Assembly (NCBI GenBank): GCA_045654685.1
Contig: JAZONV010000023.1
Location: 39,283-103,282, forward strand
Source: RGIG1828 sp045654685
Lineage (GTDB): Bacteria > Bacillota > Clostridia > UMGS1810
DNA length: 64,000 nucleotides
Direction of reading: 5' to 3'
The translations under genes and the position numbers were made by a program. Under the pieces are notes generated by a model that did no database searches, was not told where the DNA came from, and saw only the letters and a list, made by a program, of their open reading frames with translations. Position 1 is the stretch's first letter. Each line of letters begins with the position of its first letter. Below are positions 50,615 to 60,105 of the stretch, in pieces.

Positions 50615-51559
50615 ATGTTTTCTGTGGTAATTCCCGTCTATAACGGAGAAAAATTTATTGAAAAAGCAATAGAGAGTGTTTTTGCACAGACTGTCTCCGA
50701 CTGGGAACTTGTCATTGTGAATGATGGTTCATCAGATGGAACGTTATCTGTGCTTGAAAAGTATTCGGATAACGAAAAAATCAAAATTATTTCACAGCCA
50801 AATTCAGGTGTTTCTGTTGCAAGAAACACCGGGGTCAAAAATTCAGAAGGTGATTATATTGCCTTTCTTGATGCAGATGACATATGGCACGAAAACCACC
50901 TTGAAGTTATGAAAACAATGGCGGAAAAATATCCCGACGCGGGACTTATCGGCACATTCACCCGTGTTGAACTCGTAAATGGCGATATTATATCAGACTG
51001 TCCGTATTTTAAGGACAAAACCCGGGAAGTATACCTTGAAGACTTTTTTGAACAATATCACAAGGACAAAAGCGCAAAAATGTTTACCGTTATTACAACT
51101 GTTGTTTCAAAAGAAGCTTTTCGCAAAGCCGGAGGATTTCCCGTTGGGTGCAAAATTGGCGAGGATCTTGAGCTTTCCCTTGTGATTGCCGCATACTATC
51201 CTGTTGTTTTGTCCCCTACTGCTACGGCAACCTACAAAAAAGAAAACTCAACCGCAACCAAAACAGAATCATTTGATGCAGACTGGGGATTTTTTGAAAA
51301 AGTAAAAAAATTATACGTTGACGAAAGTATCCCAACCTCAAAAAGAGAAAATCTCAAAAAGGTTATGGAATGGTTTTCCATGCGTCGTTGCCGTCATTAT
51401 CTCATTGACGGAAAACGAAAGGAAGCATGGACAGTTTACAAACATATGGACAAGACCGCCATAAGCAAAAAAGATTATCTTATAAATACATTGCTGTTTG
51501 CCATGCCAAACAAACTTATAACAACAATCTTCAAAGTGAGATGGAGGGGAAAAGCATGA
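50615..51559 (+). CDS. Family 2 glycosyltransferase
   Basis: 314 aa from ATG 50615 behind AAGGTGA. It has FSVVIPVYNGEKFIEKAIESVFAQT, IVNDGSSDGT, GVSVARNTG and FLDADDIWHENH. The C-terminal part has one weak hydrophobic segment. Confidence 0.92.
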   Translation: MFSVVIPVYNGEKFIEKAIESVFAQTVSDWELVIVNDGSSDGTLSVLEKYSDNEKIKIISQPNSGVSVARNTGVKNSEGDYIAFLDADDIWHENHLEVMKTMAEKYPDAGLIGTFTRVELVNGDIISDCPYFKDKTREVYLEDFFEQYHKDKSAKMFTVITTVVSKEAFRKAGGFPVGCKIGEDLELSLVIAAYYPVVLSPTATATYKKENSTATKTESFDADWGFFEKVKKLYVDESIPTSKRENLKKVMEWFSMRRCRHYLIDGKRKEAWTVYKHMDKTAISKKDYLINTLLFAMPNKLITTIFKVRWRGKA

Positions 51560-52128
51560 TTATTATGCCCGAAAGACTTCAGGAACTTATGGACGAGCTG
51601 AAAATTTCAAATGCCGAAACATTTTATCATTCAATACGTGTGAAATCTTATGTAATGAAAATGATGAAACACATGACAGATGACGGCATTCTGCCATACA
51701 CCCAAAGTGAAAAGGAAGCAATTTTGAAAGGTGCCCTTTTGCACGACATTGGCAAACTTTATGTTAAAAATGTGATACTTACCAAAGACTCACGCCTCAC
51801 AGATGAAGAAAAAGGATGCATAACCGAACACACACGTCTCGGTTTTGAGGCAGTTGAATCATCTCTTACAGATGAAGAGCATGATATTGTGAAAAACATC
51901 TGCCTTTACCATCATGAGAGGATCGACGGAAAAGGATATGAGGGAAAAACTGATTTGGCATTATATGTTCAGATTGTTTCCATATGCGATTCATATGATG
52001 CGCTGACAAGTGATCGCATATATCGTGATGCACTCGAGTCTGAAATGGCTGTAAGCCTTATCAAAAACGGCGATTGCGGAACATTTGACGAGACAATCAT
52101 AAAATATCTGCCGGAAATTATTGAATAA
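51556..52128 (+). CDS. Stand-alone HD-GYP-type phosphodiesterase
   Basis: 190 aa from ATG 51556, overlapping the previous stop, with GGAGGGGAAAAGC upstream. It has ALLHDIGKLYV, TEHTRLGFEAVE, and CLYHHERIDGKGYEG, the HD-GYP signature HHE-x2-DG-x-GY. HD-GYP enzymes hydrolyse cyclic di-GMP. Inside an exopolysaccharide operon that also has an EAL-type receptor, it probably lowers the messenger locally. Confidence 0.9.
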   Translation: MIIMPERLQELMDELKISNAETFYHSIRVKSYVMKMMKHMTDDGILPYTQSEKEAILKGALLHDIGKLYVKNVILTKDSRLTDEEKGCITEHTRLGFEAVESSLTDEEHDIVKNICLYHHERIDGKGYEGKTDLALYVQIVSICDSYDALTSDRIYRDALESEMAVSLIKNGDCGTFDETIIKYLPEIIE

Positions 52129-52139
52129 CAGGTGAAACA

Positions 52140-53645
52140 ATGAGATTTTTAAATTCCTTAAGAAATAGTGTTTTGGCACTTTTTGGTCAGATTATAACCA
52201 TACTGTTGGGGTTTGGAGTAAGATGGCTTTTCATACATAAGCTCGGTCAGGATTATCTCGGCGTCAATTCCGTTATGGAAAGTATGGTTATGATTCTTTC
52301 CATGACCGAACTCGGGATAGGTACTTCCATTGCATTTGCACTATACAAACCAATTGATGATGGGGATGAAAAAAGAATAGGTTCCCTTATGGCGTTTTAC
52401 AGAAAAGTTTATCATGCCATAGGTATTTTAACTGCCGTCATAGGTCCTCTGCTACTTCCCTTTATGCGATTTTTCACAAAAGATGCTGCAGATATGGCAA
52501 ATATCAATCTTATATATCTGCTCTTTCTTTTAAATACTGTTCTGAGTTATTTTTTTGCATACAAAAGAACTCTTCTTAATGCATATCAGCAAAGTTATGT
52601 CAATAGTGTAAGCGAAGATTTGTTTGCAGTTTTAAAATATATTCTTCAGGCAATTGTTCTTATAGTATACAAAAGTTATATCGGATATATTATAATAAAC
52701 ATGGTTTGTGCCATCCTTACAAACATTGTAATTTCTTCTGTTTGCGACAAGAAGTACTCATTCGTCAAAAAATACAAAAAAGAAAAACTCATGCCCGAGG
52801 ACAAAGTTGGAATACGAAAAAGCATAATATCACTTATGTATCAGAAAATCGGCGCAAAACTTGTTACCGGAACAGACAATCTTATGATTTCATATGCAAA
52901 GCTCTCGCTCATGGGAATATACAGCAACTATGCTATGGTTATAAGCATTGTTTCAAGAGTTGTATATAATGTGTTGCGCTCTGTGATCGGAAGCGTTGGA
53001 AATCTTATGATTGATAAAGACAAAGAACACAAATACAATGTGTTTGAAGAATTTGTTTTTGCAAATTTCTGTTTCTATTTTTTGATTTCCATAGGTTTCT
53101 CGGCTTGCCTTGAAAGGTTTATTCTCATATGGGCAGGAGACGGGTGGCTGTTGTCTCCGCTGGTTACATTTGTTGTAATTCTCAATTTCTTCCTTATGGG
53201 TATGCGTCAGCCAAACATTGTGGTTATTGAGGCTGCAGGACTTTTTAACAAAATGCGTATGAAAGCTGTGGGAGAAGTTCTTGTTAATCTGGTGGTTTCT
53301 TTCCTGTTCCTGATTGTCTTTAAGATGGGAATTTACGGCGTGTTGTTCGGCACAACCGTTTCAATGGTAAGCGTTTGTATATGGTGGGAAATTATGGCGG
53401 TTCACAAGTATACCCTGAATAAATCCGCCAGAAGATATACGGGAAAATTTGTCGGTTATTTACTGACAGCGCTGGCAGGATGTTTCGGAGTGTATTACGT
53501 TGGCAATGCACTTCCCGTTTCGGGAATAGCGGGACTTTTGTTATCCGGTGTCATTGCAACAATTGTATACGCTATGCTTATACTTGTAATTTACGGCAGG
53601 AGCACAGAATTTAAAGCTCTGGTTAATAGATTTATGAAAAGGTAG
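52140..53645 (+). CDS. Polysaccharide flippase (Wzx/MATE-type)
   Basis: 501 aa with about 12-14 hydrophobic helices. It starts RFLNSLRNSVLALFGQIITILLGFG and has YLGVNSVMESMVMILSMTELGIG, typical of the Wzx/RfbX branch of the MOP superfamily. It moves lipid-linked repeat units across the membrane. Confidence 0.93.
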   Translation: MRFLNSLRNSVLALFGQIITILLGFGVRWLFIHKLGQDYLGVNSVMESMVMILSMTELGIGTSIAFALYKPIDDGDEKRIGSLMAFYRKVYHAIGILTAVIGPLLLPFMRFFTKDAADMANINLIYLLFLLNTVLSYFFAYKRTLLNAYQQSYVNSVSEDLFAVLKYILQAIVLIVYKSYIGYIIINMVCAILTNIVISSVCDKKYSFVKKYKKEKLMPEDKVGIRKSIISLMYQKIGAKLVTGTDNLMISYAKLSLMGIYSNYAMVISIVSRVVYNVLRSVIGSVGNLMIDKDKEHKYNVFEEFVFANFCFYFLISIGFSACLERFILIWAGDGWLLSPLVTFVVILNFFLMGMRQPNIVVIEAAGLFNKMRMKAVGEVLVNLVVSFLFLIVFKMGIYGVLFGTTVSMVSVCIWWEIMAVHKYTLNKSARRYTGKFVGYLLTALAGCFGVYYVGNALPVSGIAGLLLSGVIATIVYAMLILVIYGRSTEFKALVNRFMKR

Positions 53646-53653
53646 TGACTATA

Positions 53654-54445
53654 ATGAGTTTGCTTATAAGAGATATACAGCTTACAGAATATGAAATTTT
53701 AAAAGAATTAGACAAAGTGGCAAAAAAACATAACATTCAATATTTTCTCGGTCAGGGGACTCTTCTGGGTGCTGTTAAATACAAAAAATTCATTCCGTGG
53801 GACGATGATATTGACCTGCTTATCCCATATCGTGACCTTTTGAAACTTTCAAAAGTTTTTCCGCAAGAAGCAAACGAAAAATACTTACTTACAAACTGTT
53901 TTGTTGAGAAACACTTCCCCATTGCCTGGTCAAAAATAAGAAATAAAAACACCCTTTCAAGACCATACAAATATAAAGATTTGCCGATACTGTGGGGGAT
54001 TTGTATAGACTTGTTCCCCATATATTCCCTGAGTAATATAGGATTTTTAAGAAAACTTGAAGTGTTTTTATATAAATCAGCAAACAAGATGCTTCTGGCA
54101 GAAATGACAAAATATGAAGAAGGGCATGGATTTTTCGTGAGACTTTTGGAAAAAATTCCGATTTGTTTCAGACACTTCTATCTGAAAATGATACAATCAA
54201 TTCTCAATCTCCACAAAGACAATACCGATTATGTTATGGTATCGTGCAAGATTCCGAAAATTGTTAAAAGAGATGTTATTTTCGGAATACAGCAGCGTGT
54301 TCTTTTTGAAGATGATATGTTCCCTGCTGTTTCAGCCTATGAAGAATATCTTACCATGAACTACGGAAACTGGAGAGAAGATTTGCCTCCCGATCAGCAA
54401 AGAGGACACGACCTTGCTATGGGAGACATAGAGTGGAATTTATAA
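53654..54445 (+). CDS. LicD-family phosphotransferase
   Basis: 263 aa; ATG at 53654 with AAGGTAGTGA upstream (a GTG at 53645 overlaps the flippase stop). It has YFLGQGTLLGAVKYKKFIPWDDDIDLLIPYRD, the LicD core with the DDDID metal site, and EDDMFPAVSAYEEYLTMNYG near the end. Members attach phosphocholine or similar groups to surface glycans. Last gene of the operon. Confidence 0.93.
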   Translation: MSLLIRDIQLTEYEILKELDKVAKKHNIQYFLGQGTLLGAVKYKKFIPWDDDIDLLIPYRDLLKLSKVFPQEANEKYLLTNCFVEKHFPIAWSKIRNKNTLSRPYKYKDLPILWGICIDLFPIYSLSNIGFLRKLEVFLYKSANKMLLAEMTKYEEGHGFFVRLLEKIPICFRHFYLKMIQSILNLHKDNTDYVMVSCKIPKIVKRDVIFGIQQRVLFEDDMFPAVSAYEEYLTMNYGNWREDLPPDQQRGHDLAMGDIEWNL

Positions 54446-54474
54446 GTGAATTGATGAAAAACTGAAAATCATCT

Positions 54475-54736
54475 TATGTTAAGGGAAACAAGAAAAGCTT
54501 AGCTTTTCAAAAAATTTTGCACGGCAATATAATCATTTTTTTGCTGTATAGGAAACAAAGTTTCCTATACAGCAAAAAAGCAGGCTGAGCCTGCACCCAA
54601 GTCGCGAGCATGATTTGATATACATCTCATCTCGCGAACTAAATACTGCGCAAATTCCTATACAGCAAAAAAGACATAAAGAAAACTTTGAAAAAGAATT
54701 CTTTATGTCTTTATTTTTAATTATTTAAAAATTATA
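54475..54736. repeat. Intergenic hairpin block between convergent operons
   Basis: GAAAAGCTTAGCTTTTC (about 54491-54508). A 20-bp palindrome, TTTTTTGCTGTATAGGAAAC with its complement (54537-54579). GCAGGCTGAGCCTGC (54580-54594). TTCCTATACAGCAAAAAA occurs again at 54656-54673. AAGACATAAAGAA/TTCTTTATGTCTT (54673-54713) is the terminator proper for both directions. The repeated 18-mer suggests a duplicated terminator-like unit. No gene seen. Confidence 0.7.
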
Positions 54737-55303
54737 TCAATGATCTTCAAGAAGACTCTTATTAACCGCAAGATATTCAATACCGGAATATACTGTAAAG
54801 AGTGTTGCAATAAACATTGCTATGTAGCCTATTGAATATTCATTGCCCAGAATTTTCAACAAAACCGGACTTTCCGCTGAGTTATATCCAAAAAGGAAAA
54901 CACATATTACTGCGCCTATCTGGATGCATGTCTTAATCTTTCCTGTCATTGATGCGGCAATAACCACACCTTTTGACATTGCAACGGTTCTGAGTCCTGT
55001 AACAATAAACTCTCTTGCAATAATGATAACTGCCATATATGCCGCAATTTCTTTCTTGCCAACAAAGCAGATAAGAGCTGTTGCAACAAGAAGTTTATCT
55101 GCAAGAGGGTCAATGAACTTTCCGAAATCTGTAACCATTTTATAATTTCTTGCAACATATCCGTCAACACCGTCCGTTAATGCGGCAACGGCAAAAATGA
55201 TACACGCAACAAGTTCATTATAGGGGAAATCCCATGCATATGCAATCATAAAAAGAGGGATGAGTGCTATTCTTGATAATGTTATTTTATTTGCTAAATT
55301 CAT
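54737..55303 (-). CDS. pgsA: CDP-diacylglycerol--glycerol-3-phosphate 3-phosphatidyltransferase
   Basis: 188 aa, with GGAGGT before the ATG. Several helices and the CDP-alcohol transferase motif DGVDGYVARNYKMVTDFGKFIDPLADK (DG-x2-AR-x8-G-x3-D-x3-D). It makes phosphatidylglycerol phosphate. It is the last gene of the minus-strand housekeeping run. Confidence 0.95.
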   Translation of the reverse strand: MNLANKITLSRIALIPLFMIAYAWDFPYNELVACIIFAVAALTDGVDGYVARNYKMVTDFGKFIDPLADKLLVATALICFVGKKEIAAYMAVIIIAREFIVTGLRTVAMSKGVVIAASMTGKIKTCIQIGAVICVFLFGYNSAESPVLLKILGNEYSIGYIAMFIATLFTVYSGIEYLAVNKSLLEDH

Positions 55304-55375
55304 AATTTACCTCCTGCTTTCATTTGGGACTCTTGATTTTTCCACTAATAAAAATACCACAAATTCGTTTAAATG

Positions 55376-56719
55376 TCAAGTATCCTGACAAGATGTAACA
55401 AGTTTTGCAACAACGTCATATTCGTCACAATCAACAATTTCCGCACTGACAATATCACCTGCGAAAAGTTCCTCTTCTGAATATACATATGCAAGACCAT
55501 CAACATCAGGGGTGTCAAAATCACATCTTCCCACATAACAAAGTTCTTCCTCGTCATAGCCTTCTATGATGATATCTCTTTTTGTTCCTATGCGCTTATG
55601 ATTTAATTCGGAAGAAATCTTTTGCTGAAGAGTCATCAGAATATCTCTTCTTTCTTCTTTCACATCCTCTTCAATCTGACCATCATAGTTATATGCAGGG
55701 GTGCCTTCTTCTTTTGAGTAGGTAAATACGCCAACTTTTTCTATGGGATATTTTTCAAGGAATTTTCTTAATGTTTCAAAATCCTCCTCTGTTTCACCTG
55801 GAAACCCTACGATAAGAGATGTTCGGATTGTCAAATCCTCAATCTTTTCACGAAGTTTGACAATGAGTTCCTCTACAGCTTTTTGTCTGCTTCTTCTGCC
55901 CATTTTCTTCAGGATATTATCACTTACATGCTGAAGGGGCATGTCAAGATATTTCACAACCTTTTTGTTGGTACTTATTTCTTCAATGAGTTCATCTGTG
56001 ATATTTTCGGGGTAACAATATTGAAGTCTTATCCATTCAATTCCATCTATTTTTGAAAGTTCTCTTATAAGCACATGAAGACCTGCATCTCCCCTATCTT
56101 TGCCATAGCAAGCTGTATCCTGTGCTACTAAAATGAGTTCTTTCACACCTGATTCAGAGAGAGTTTTTGCCTCCTTAATTATGCTTTCCATTGGACGGGA
56201 GCGGAATTTCCCACGAAGTTTGGGGATTATGCAATAGGTGCAGAAATTGTCACAGCCATCGGCAATCTTGATATAGGCACTATAGGACGGTGTGCTTTGA
56301 ACCCTCGGAAGCTCATCGCTTACGGGTTCATTTTCATCAAGCACAACGGATATTTTTTCTTTGTTTGCAAAATATTCCTTTATTGCCTCTGAAATTTTGT
56401 CATAGGCAGTTGTTCCCAGAATAATGTCAACTTCGGGAATCTGCTCTTTTATCTCATTTTCATACCTTTGAGCAAGACATCCTGTTACCACAAGAAGTTC
56501 GCATTTGTCTTTTTTGTATTCAGCCATATCCAAGATGGCATTTATGGATTCTTCTTTGGCAGAGTCTATGAAGGCACATGTATTTACCACCAAAACATCG
56601 GCATCTTCCTCATTTGCCGTGATTGTATATCCGTCAGAGGAGAGAATCCCAAGCATGGTTTCTGTGTCCGTTAGATTTTTGGCACATCCAAGAGATATAA
56701 ATCCTATATTTTTATTCAT
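55376..56719 (-). CDS. rimO: Ribosomal protein S12 methylthiotransferase
   Basis: 447 aa. N-terminal UPF0004 domain (GFISLGCAKNLTDTETM), radical-SAM cluster motif CDNFCTYCIIP (about 150-160), and a C-terminal TRAM domain. GCAKNLTD and the short TRAM identify RimO rather than MiaB. Its start overlaps the recX end by 8 nt. Confidence 0.96.
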   Translation of the reverse strand: MNKNIGFISLGCAKNLTDTETMLGILSSDGYTITANEEDADVLVVNTCAFIDSAKEESINAILDMAEYKKDKCELLVVTGCLAQRYENEIKEQIPEVDIILGTTAYDKISEAIKEYFANKEKISVVLDENEPVSDELPRVQSTPSYSAYIKIADGCDNFCTYCIIPKLRGKFRSRPMESIIKEAKTLSESGVKELILVAQDTACYGKDRGDAGLHVLIRELSKIDGIEWIRLQYCYPENITDELIEEISTNKKVVKYLDMPLQHVSDNILKKMGRRSRQKAVEELIVKLREKIEDLTIRTSLIVGFPGETEEDFETLRKFLEKYPIEKVGVFTYSKEEGTPAYNYDGQIEEDVKEERRDILMTLQQKISSELNHKRIGTKRDIIIEGYDEEELCYVGRCDFDTPDVDGLAYVYSEEELFAGDIVSAEIVDCDEYDVVAKLVTSCQDT

Positions 56720-57341
56720 CTGAAAGTTCCTCCTTTGACAGTCTTATAACTTTATCTATGAGAGAAAAATCAAAACCTCTCGATGCAAGATATCTTGTGA
56801 TTTTAGCCTTGATTTTGATGTCGGATATATCATCATTTCCATATTTTGAAATGATGATTTCTTTTATTTCGTCCAGATTGTCATCCTCATCGAACTGCGA
56901 AAGCTTTTCTGCTATGACAGCTTCGGGTATGCCCTTTTGTTTCATCTCATATCTGATTTTTTTCTTTCCCCACATTTTTGCCATACAATGTTCCAGAAAA
57001 AGATTTGCATATTCTTCATCATTGACATATCCGAGAGTTTCAAGTTCTGAAATTGCATCATCTATTATGGAATCATCATAGCCTTTTTGAGAAAGTTTGT
57101 CTGAAAGCTCTTTTTTTGACACACTTTTTCTTGACAAAATTTCAAGAGCTTTATCTCTTGCTTTGGTGAAATTACATTCATAATTGCACCTTGCAATATC
57201 TTCTTTTGTAAGCTCTCTCCCGGGCTTTATCTTCATCAGAAGAGCATCTGCGCCGTCAAGGGAAAAAGCGTATTCGTTATCCACAAATACGCTGACTCTC
57301 TGAGTATTATTTTTTTGAACGACAACATCTGTTACTTTCAT
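56712..57341 (-). CDS. recX: Regulatory protein RecX
   Basis: 209 aa with the three-helix repeats of RecX (ALEILSRKSVSKKELSDKL, GYVNDEEYANLFLEHCMAKMWGKKKIRYEMKQKGI). It modulates RecA filaments. It overlaps the recA end by 4 nt, translationally coupled. Confidence 0.94.
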   Translation of the reverse strand: MKVTDVVVQKNNTQRVSVFVDNEYAFSLDGADALLMKIKPGRELTKEDIARCNYECNFTKARDKALEILSRKSVSKKELSDKLSQKGYDDSIIDDAISELETLGYVNDEEYANLFLEHCMAKMWGKKKIRYEMKQKGIPEAVIAEKLSQFDEDDNLDEIKEIIISKYGNDDISDIKIKAKITRYLASRGFDFSLIDKVIRLSKEELSDE

Positions 57342-58420
57342 TCTTCGTCCTTTTTGGCTTTAAGAGCATCTGCCTTTGCAAGTCTTTCCTGCTCTTTTGC
57401 ATCATTCATTTCTTCGATTTTGTCTATTACCATTTTGTATATCATATCTGTAAAATCAGGATTCTGTCTCATATATTCCTTTGTCTTGTCTCTGCCCTGA
57501 CCGATATGGTTTCCGTCATATGAATACCACGCACCGCCTTTTTGAATTACATCATATTCAACTGCAGCATCGAGGATGTTTCCTTCTTTGGAAATACCTT
57601 CACCAAACATGATATCAAATTCTGCTTCTTTAAACGGAGGAGCAAGTTTGTTTTTAACAACTTTTGCTCTTGTACGGTTACCAACAACGTTGGAGCCATC
57701 TTTTATGGCTTCGATTCTTCTTATGTCAATACGTACCGATGAATAGAACTTAAGGGCACGTCCGCCGGTTGTAACTTCGGGGTTACCATACATTACACCA
57801 ACTTTTTCACGAAGCTGGTTGATGAAAACTGCAACTGTGTTGGATTTGTGAATAACACTTGTGAGTTTTCGAAGTGCCTGACTCATGAGACGGGCATGAA
57901 GACCAACGTGAGAATCACCCATAACACCTGCAATTTCAGCCTTCGGAACAAGAGCAGCAACAGAGTCAACAACGATTACGTCAATGGCACCGCTTCTTGC
58001 AAGAGCTTCAGCAATTTCAAGAGCCTGTTCTCCTGTGTCGGGCTGGGACACAATGAGTCTGTCAATGTCTACACCGAGTTTACTTGCATATATCGGATCC
58101 AAAGCGTGCTCTGCATCTATGAATGCAACTTCTCCGCCTTTTTTCTGCGCCTCTGCAATTACATGGAGTGATACCGTGGTTTTTCCTGATGATTCAGGTC
58201 CGTATATTTCCACAATTCTTCCTCTGGGAAGTCCCCCGATTCCAAGTGCAAGGTCAAGGGCAAGCGAACCTGTGGGAATAACATCTATTTTTCTCACGGG
58301 TGCATTTCCAAGACGCATAACAGAGCCTTCACCAAAGGTTTTTTCAATTTGAGCAAGTGCGGCATTTATTGCCTCTTCCTTGCTTCCTTTCTGGTCTATG
58401 ACGATTTTTTCCTTTGCCAT
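57338..58420 (-). CDS. recA: Recombinase RecA
   Basis: 360 aa from ATG 58420 with GAGGTG upstream. Walker A is GPESSGKTTVSL, L1 and L2 loops are regular (EIAGVMGDSHVGLHARLMSQALRKL, GGRALKFYSS). Complete, with the usual acidic tail shortened to KAKKDEE. Confidence 0.97.
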   Translation of the reverse strand: MAKEKIVIDQKGSKEEAINAALAQIEKTFGEGSVMRLGNAPVRKIDVIPTGSLALDLALGIGGLPRGRIVEIYGPESSGKTTVSLHVIAEAQKKGGEVAFIDAEHALDPIYASKLGVDIDRLIVSQPDTGEQALEIAEALARSGAIDVIVVDSVAALVPKAEIAGVMGDSHVGLHARLMSQALRKLTSVIHKSNTVAVFINQLREKVGVMYGNPEVTTGGRALKFYSSVRIDIRRIEAIKDGSNVVGNRTRAKVVKNKLAPPFKEAEFDIMFGEGISKEGNILDAAVEYDVIQKGGAWYSYDGNHIGQGRDKTKEYMRQNPDFTDMIYKMVIDKIEEMNDAKEQERLAKADALKAKKDEE

Positions 58421-58430
58421 ATTTTTCACC

Positions 58431-58922
58431 TCATCTGATATTTTCAATTTCATTAATTACAAGTTCAATAGCTTTTTTGACTGTCTTTAGTCTCACTTCA
58501 TCTCTTGTGCCGTCAAATATGAATCTGCAAGCTTTTGCTTCATTTTCTTTGCTCTTTATTCCTATATACACAAGTCCGACGGGTTTTTCCTCACTTCCGC
58601 CACCGGGTCCTGCAATACCGCTTACAGATACAGCCACATCAGAGCCTGACTTTAACAGTGCACCTGTTGCCATTTCTTTGACCGTTTCGCCGCTTACTGC
58701 ACCAAAAGAATCGAGAGTTTCTTTTTTTACACCCAAAAGACTTTGCTTTGCTTCATTACTGTAGGTTATAAATCCATAGCCGTAGTGAGCTGAAATTCCG
58801 GGAATATCCGTCAGGGTTTTTCCAATCAGTCCACCTGTGCAACTTTCGGCAGTTGATATCATAAAATTTGTATCTTTTAAAAGCTCGTAGAGCTTGGATG
58901 AAAGATTTTTGATTTCCGTCAT
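58431..58922 (-). CDS. CinA C-terminal domain protein (nicotinamide-nucleotide amidase)
   Basis: 163 aa, stand-alone C-terminal CinA domain: STAESCTGGLIGKTLTDIPG, SVSGIAGPGGGSEEKPVGLVYIG. It deamidates NMN. The N-terminal MoaB-like half of long CinA is absent, as in PncC. It ends 10 bp before recA, the common cinA-recA order. Confidence 0.93.
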   Translation of the reverse strand: MTEIKNLSSKLYELLKDTNFMISTAESCTGGLIGKTLTDIPGISAHYGYGFITYSNEAKQSLLGVKKETLDSFGAVSGETVKEMATGALLKSGSDVAVSVSGIAGPGGGSEEKPVGLVYIGIKSKENEAKACRFIFDGTRDEVRLKTVKKAIELVINEIENIR

Positions 58923-58931
58923 AAGATTCTC

Positions 58932-60092
58932 CTACATATCAACCGTTTCAGTACCTTCAACCGCTTCATTTATGAGTCTTTCAACATCTAAAAGATTTTG
59001 TGAAAGAATAACTTTTTCTTTCTTGGGTTTGGTTGAGGGATGACGGGGAGTAAACACCGTACAACAATCTTCGTAGGGAAGAATTGATGTTTCAAAAGTG
59101 TCAATTTTTCTTGAAATCTCAACAATTTCTTCTTTATCCATGCCTATGAGCGGTCTGAAAACAGGCATTGTCACCGCATCATCTGTTACGCAAAGTGCCG
59201 CCATTGTCTGACTTGCAACCTGACCTATGCTCTCACCTGTTACCAATGCATAGCATCCTCTTTTTTCTGCTATTTTCTGCGCTATTTCCATCATAAATCT
59301 TCTCATTACCAAGGTCAGATGTTCTTCGGGACATTTGTCTCTTATCTGAAGTTGGATATCTGTGAAGGGAACAATATGAACTTTTAATGTACCCGTATAG
59401 CCTTTAAGGATTGATGCAAGTTTTAAGACCTTATCTTTTGCTCTGTCGCTCGTATAAGGGTATGAGAAAAAGTGAATTGCTTCAAGACACACTCCTCTTT
59501 TTCCTATCATATATCCTGCAACGGGACTATCTATTCCGCCTGAAAGAAGAAGCATTGCTTTTCCGTTTGAGCCTGACGGCATACCGCCTGCACCATTTAT
59601 GCGGTCAAGGTGAACATATCCTTCTTCCCTGATTTCCACATACACATTTACATCAGGTTTTTTCACATCCACCGTGAGGTTCGGGAATTTTTCAAGGATT
59701 CTTCCGCCAACCTCCATACAAATTTCGGGGGATTGCATGTGGAATTTTTTGTCCGACCTTTTGGCAATAACTTTGAATGTTGATGCCTCTTTCAGTTCCT
59801 TTGAAAAATTGTCTGTAATTATATTTGTCAGGTCGTCTATATCTTTTTTACCCTGATATGCCACGACTATTGAAACAATACCGAAAACTTTTTTGAGTTT
59901 TTCAACAATTGATTCAACACAATTGTCATCCTCGGGTTCAATGTATATTGTTGCCTGTGCCCAATGGATTTTTAAAGGACATTCGTCTTCAAGGGCTTTT
60001 TTTATGTTTTTAACAAGCATATTTTCAAATACGGGTCTGTTCATACCCTTCAGGATTATTTCGCCGTAGCGTACGAGAATGAGTCTTTTCAT
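58932..60092 (-). CDS. thiI: tRNA 4-thiouridine sulfurtransferase
   Basis: 386 aa from ATG 60092 (AGGAAAGTGA upstream). Ferredoxin-like and THUMP domains (1-165), then a PP-loop with LLSGGIDSPVAGYM, and ALVTGESIGQVASQT. The short form has no rhodanese domain. It takes sulfur from the cysteine desulfurase encoded 14 bp upstream. Confidence 0.95.
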   Translation of the reverse strand: MKRLILVRYGEIILKGMNRPVFENMLVKNIKKALEDECPLKIHWAQATIYIEPEDDNCVESIVEKLKKVFGIVSIVVAYQGKKDIDDLTNIITDNFSKELKEASTFKVIAKRSDKKFHMQSPEICMEVGGRILEKFPNLTVDVKKPDVNVYVEIREEGYVHLDRINGAGGMPSGSNGKAMLLLSGGIDSPVAGYMIGKRGVCLEAIHFFSYPYTSDRAKDKVLKLASILKGYTGTLKVHIVPFTDIQLQIRDKCPEEHLTLVMRRFMMEIAQKIAEKRGCYALVTGESIGQVASQTMAALCVTDDAVTMPVFRPLIGMDKEEIVEISRKIDTFETSILPYEDCCTVFTPRHPSTKPKKEKVILSQNLLDVERLINEAVEGTETVDM

Positions 60093-60105
60093 ATTGTTCA
60101 CTTTC

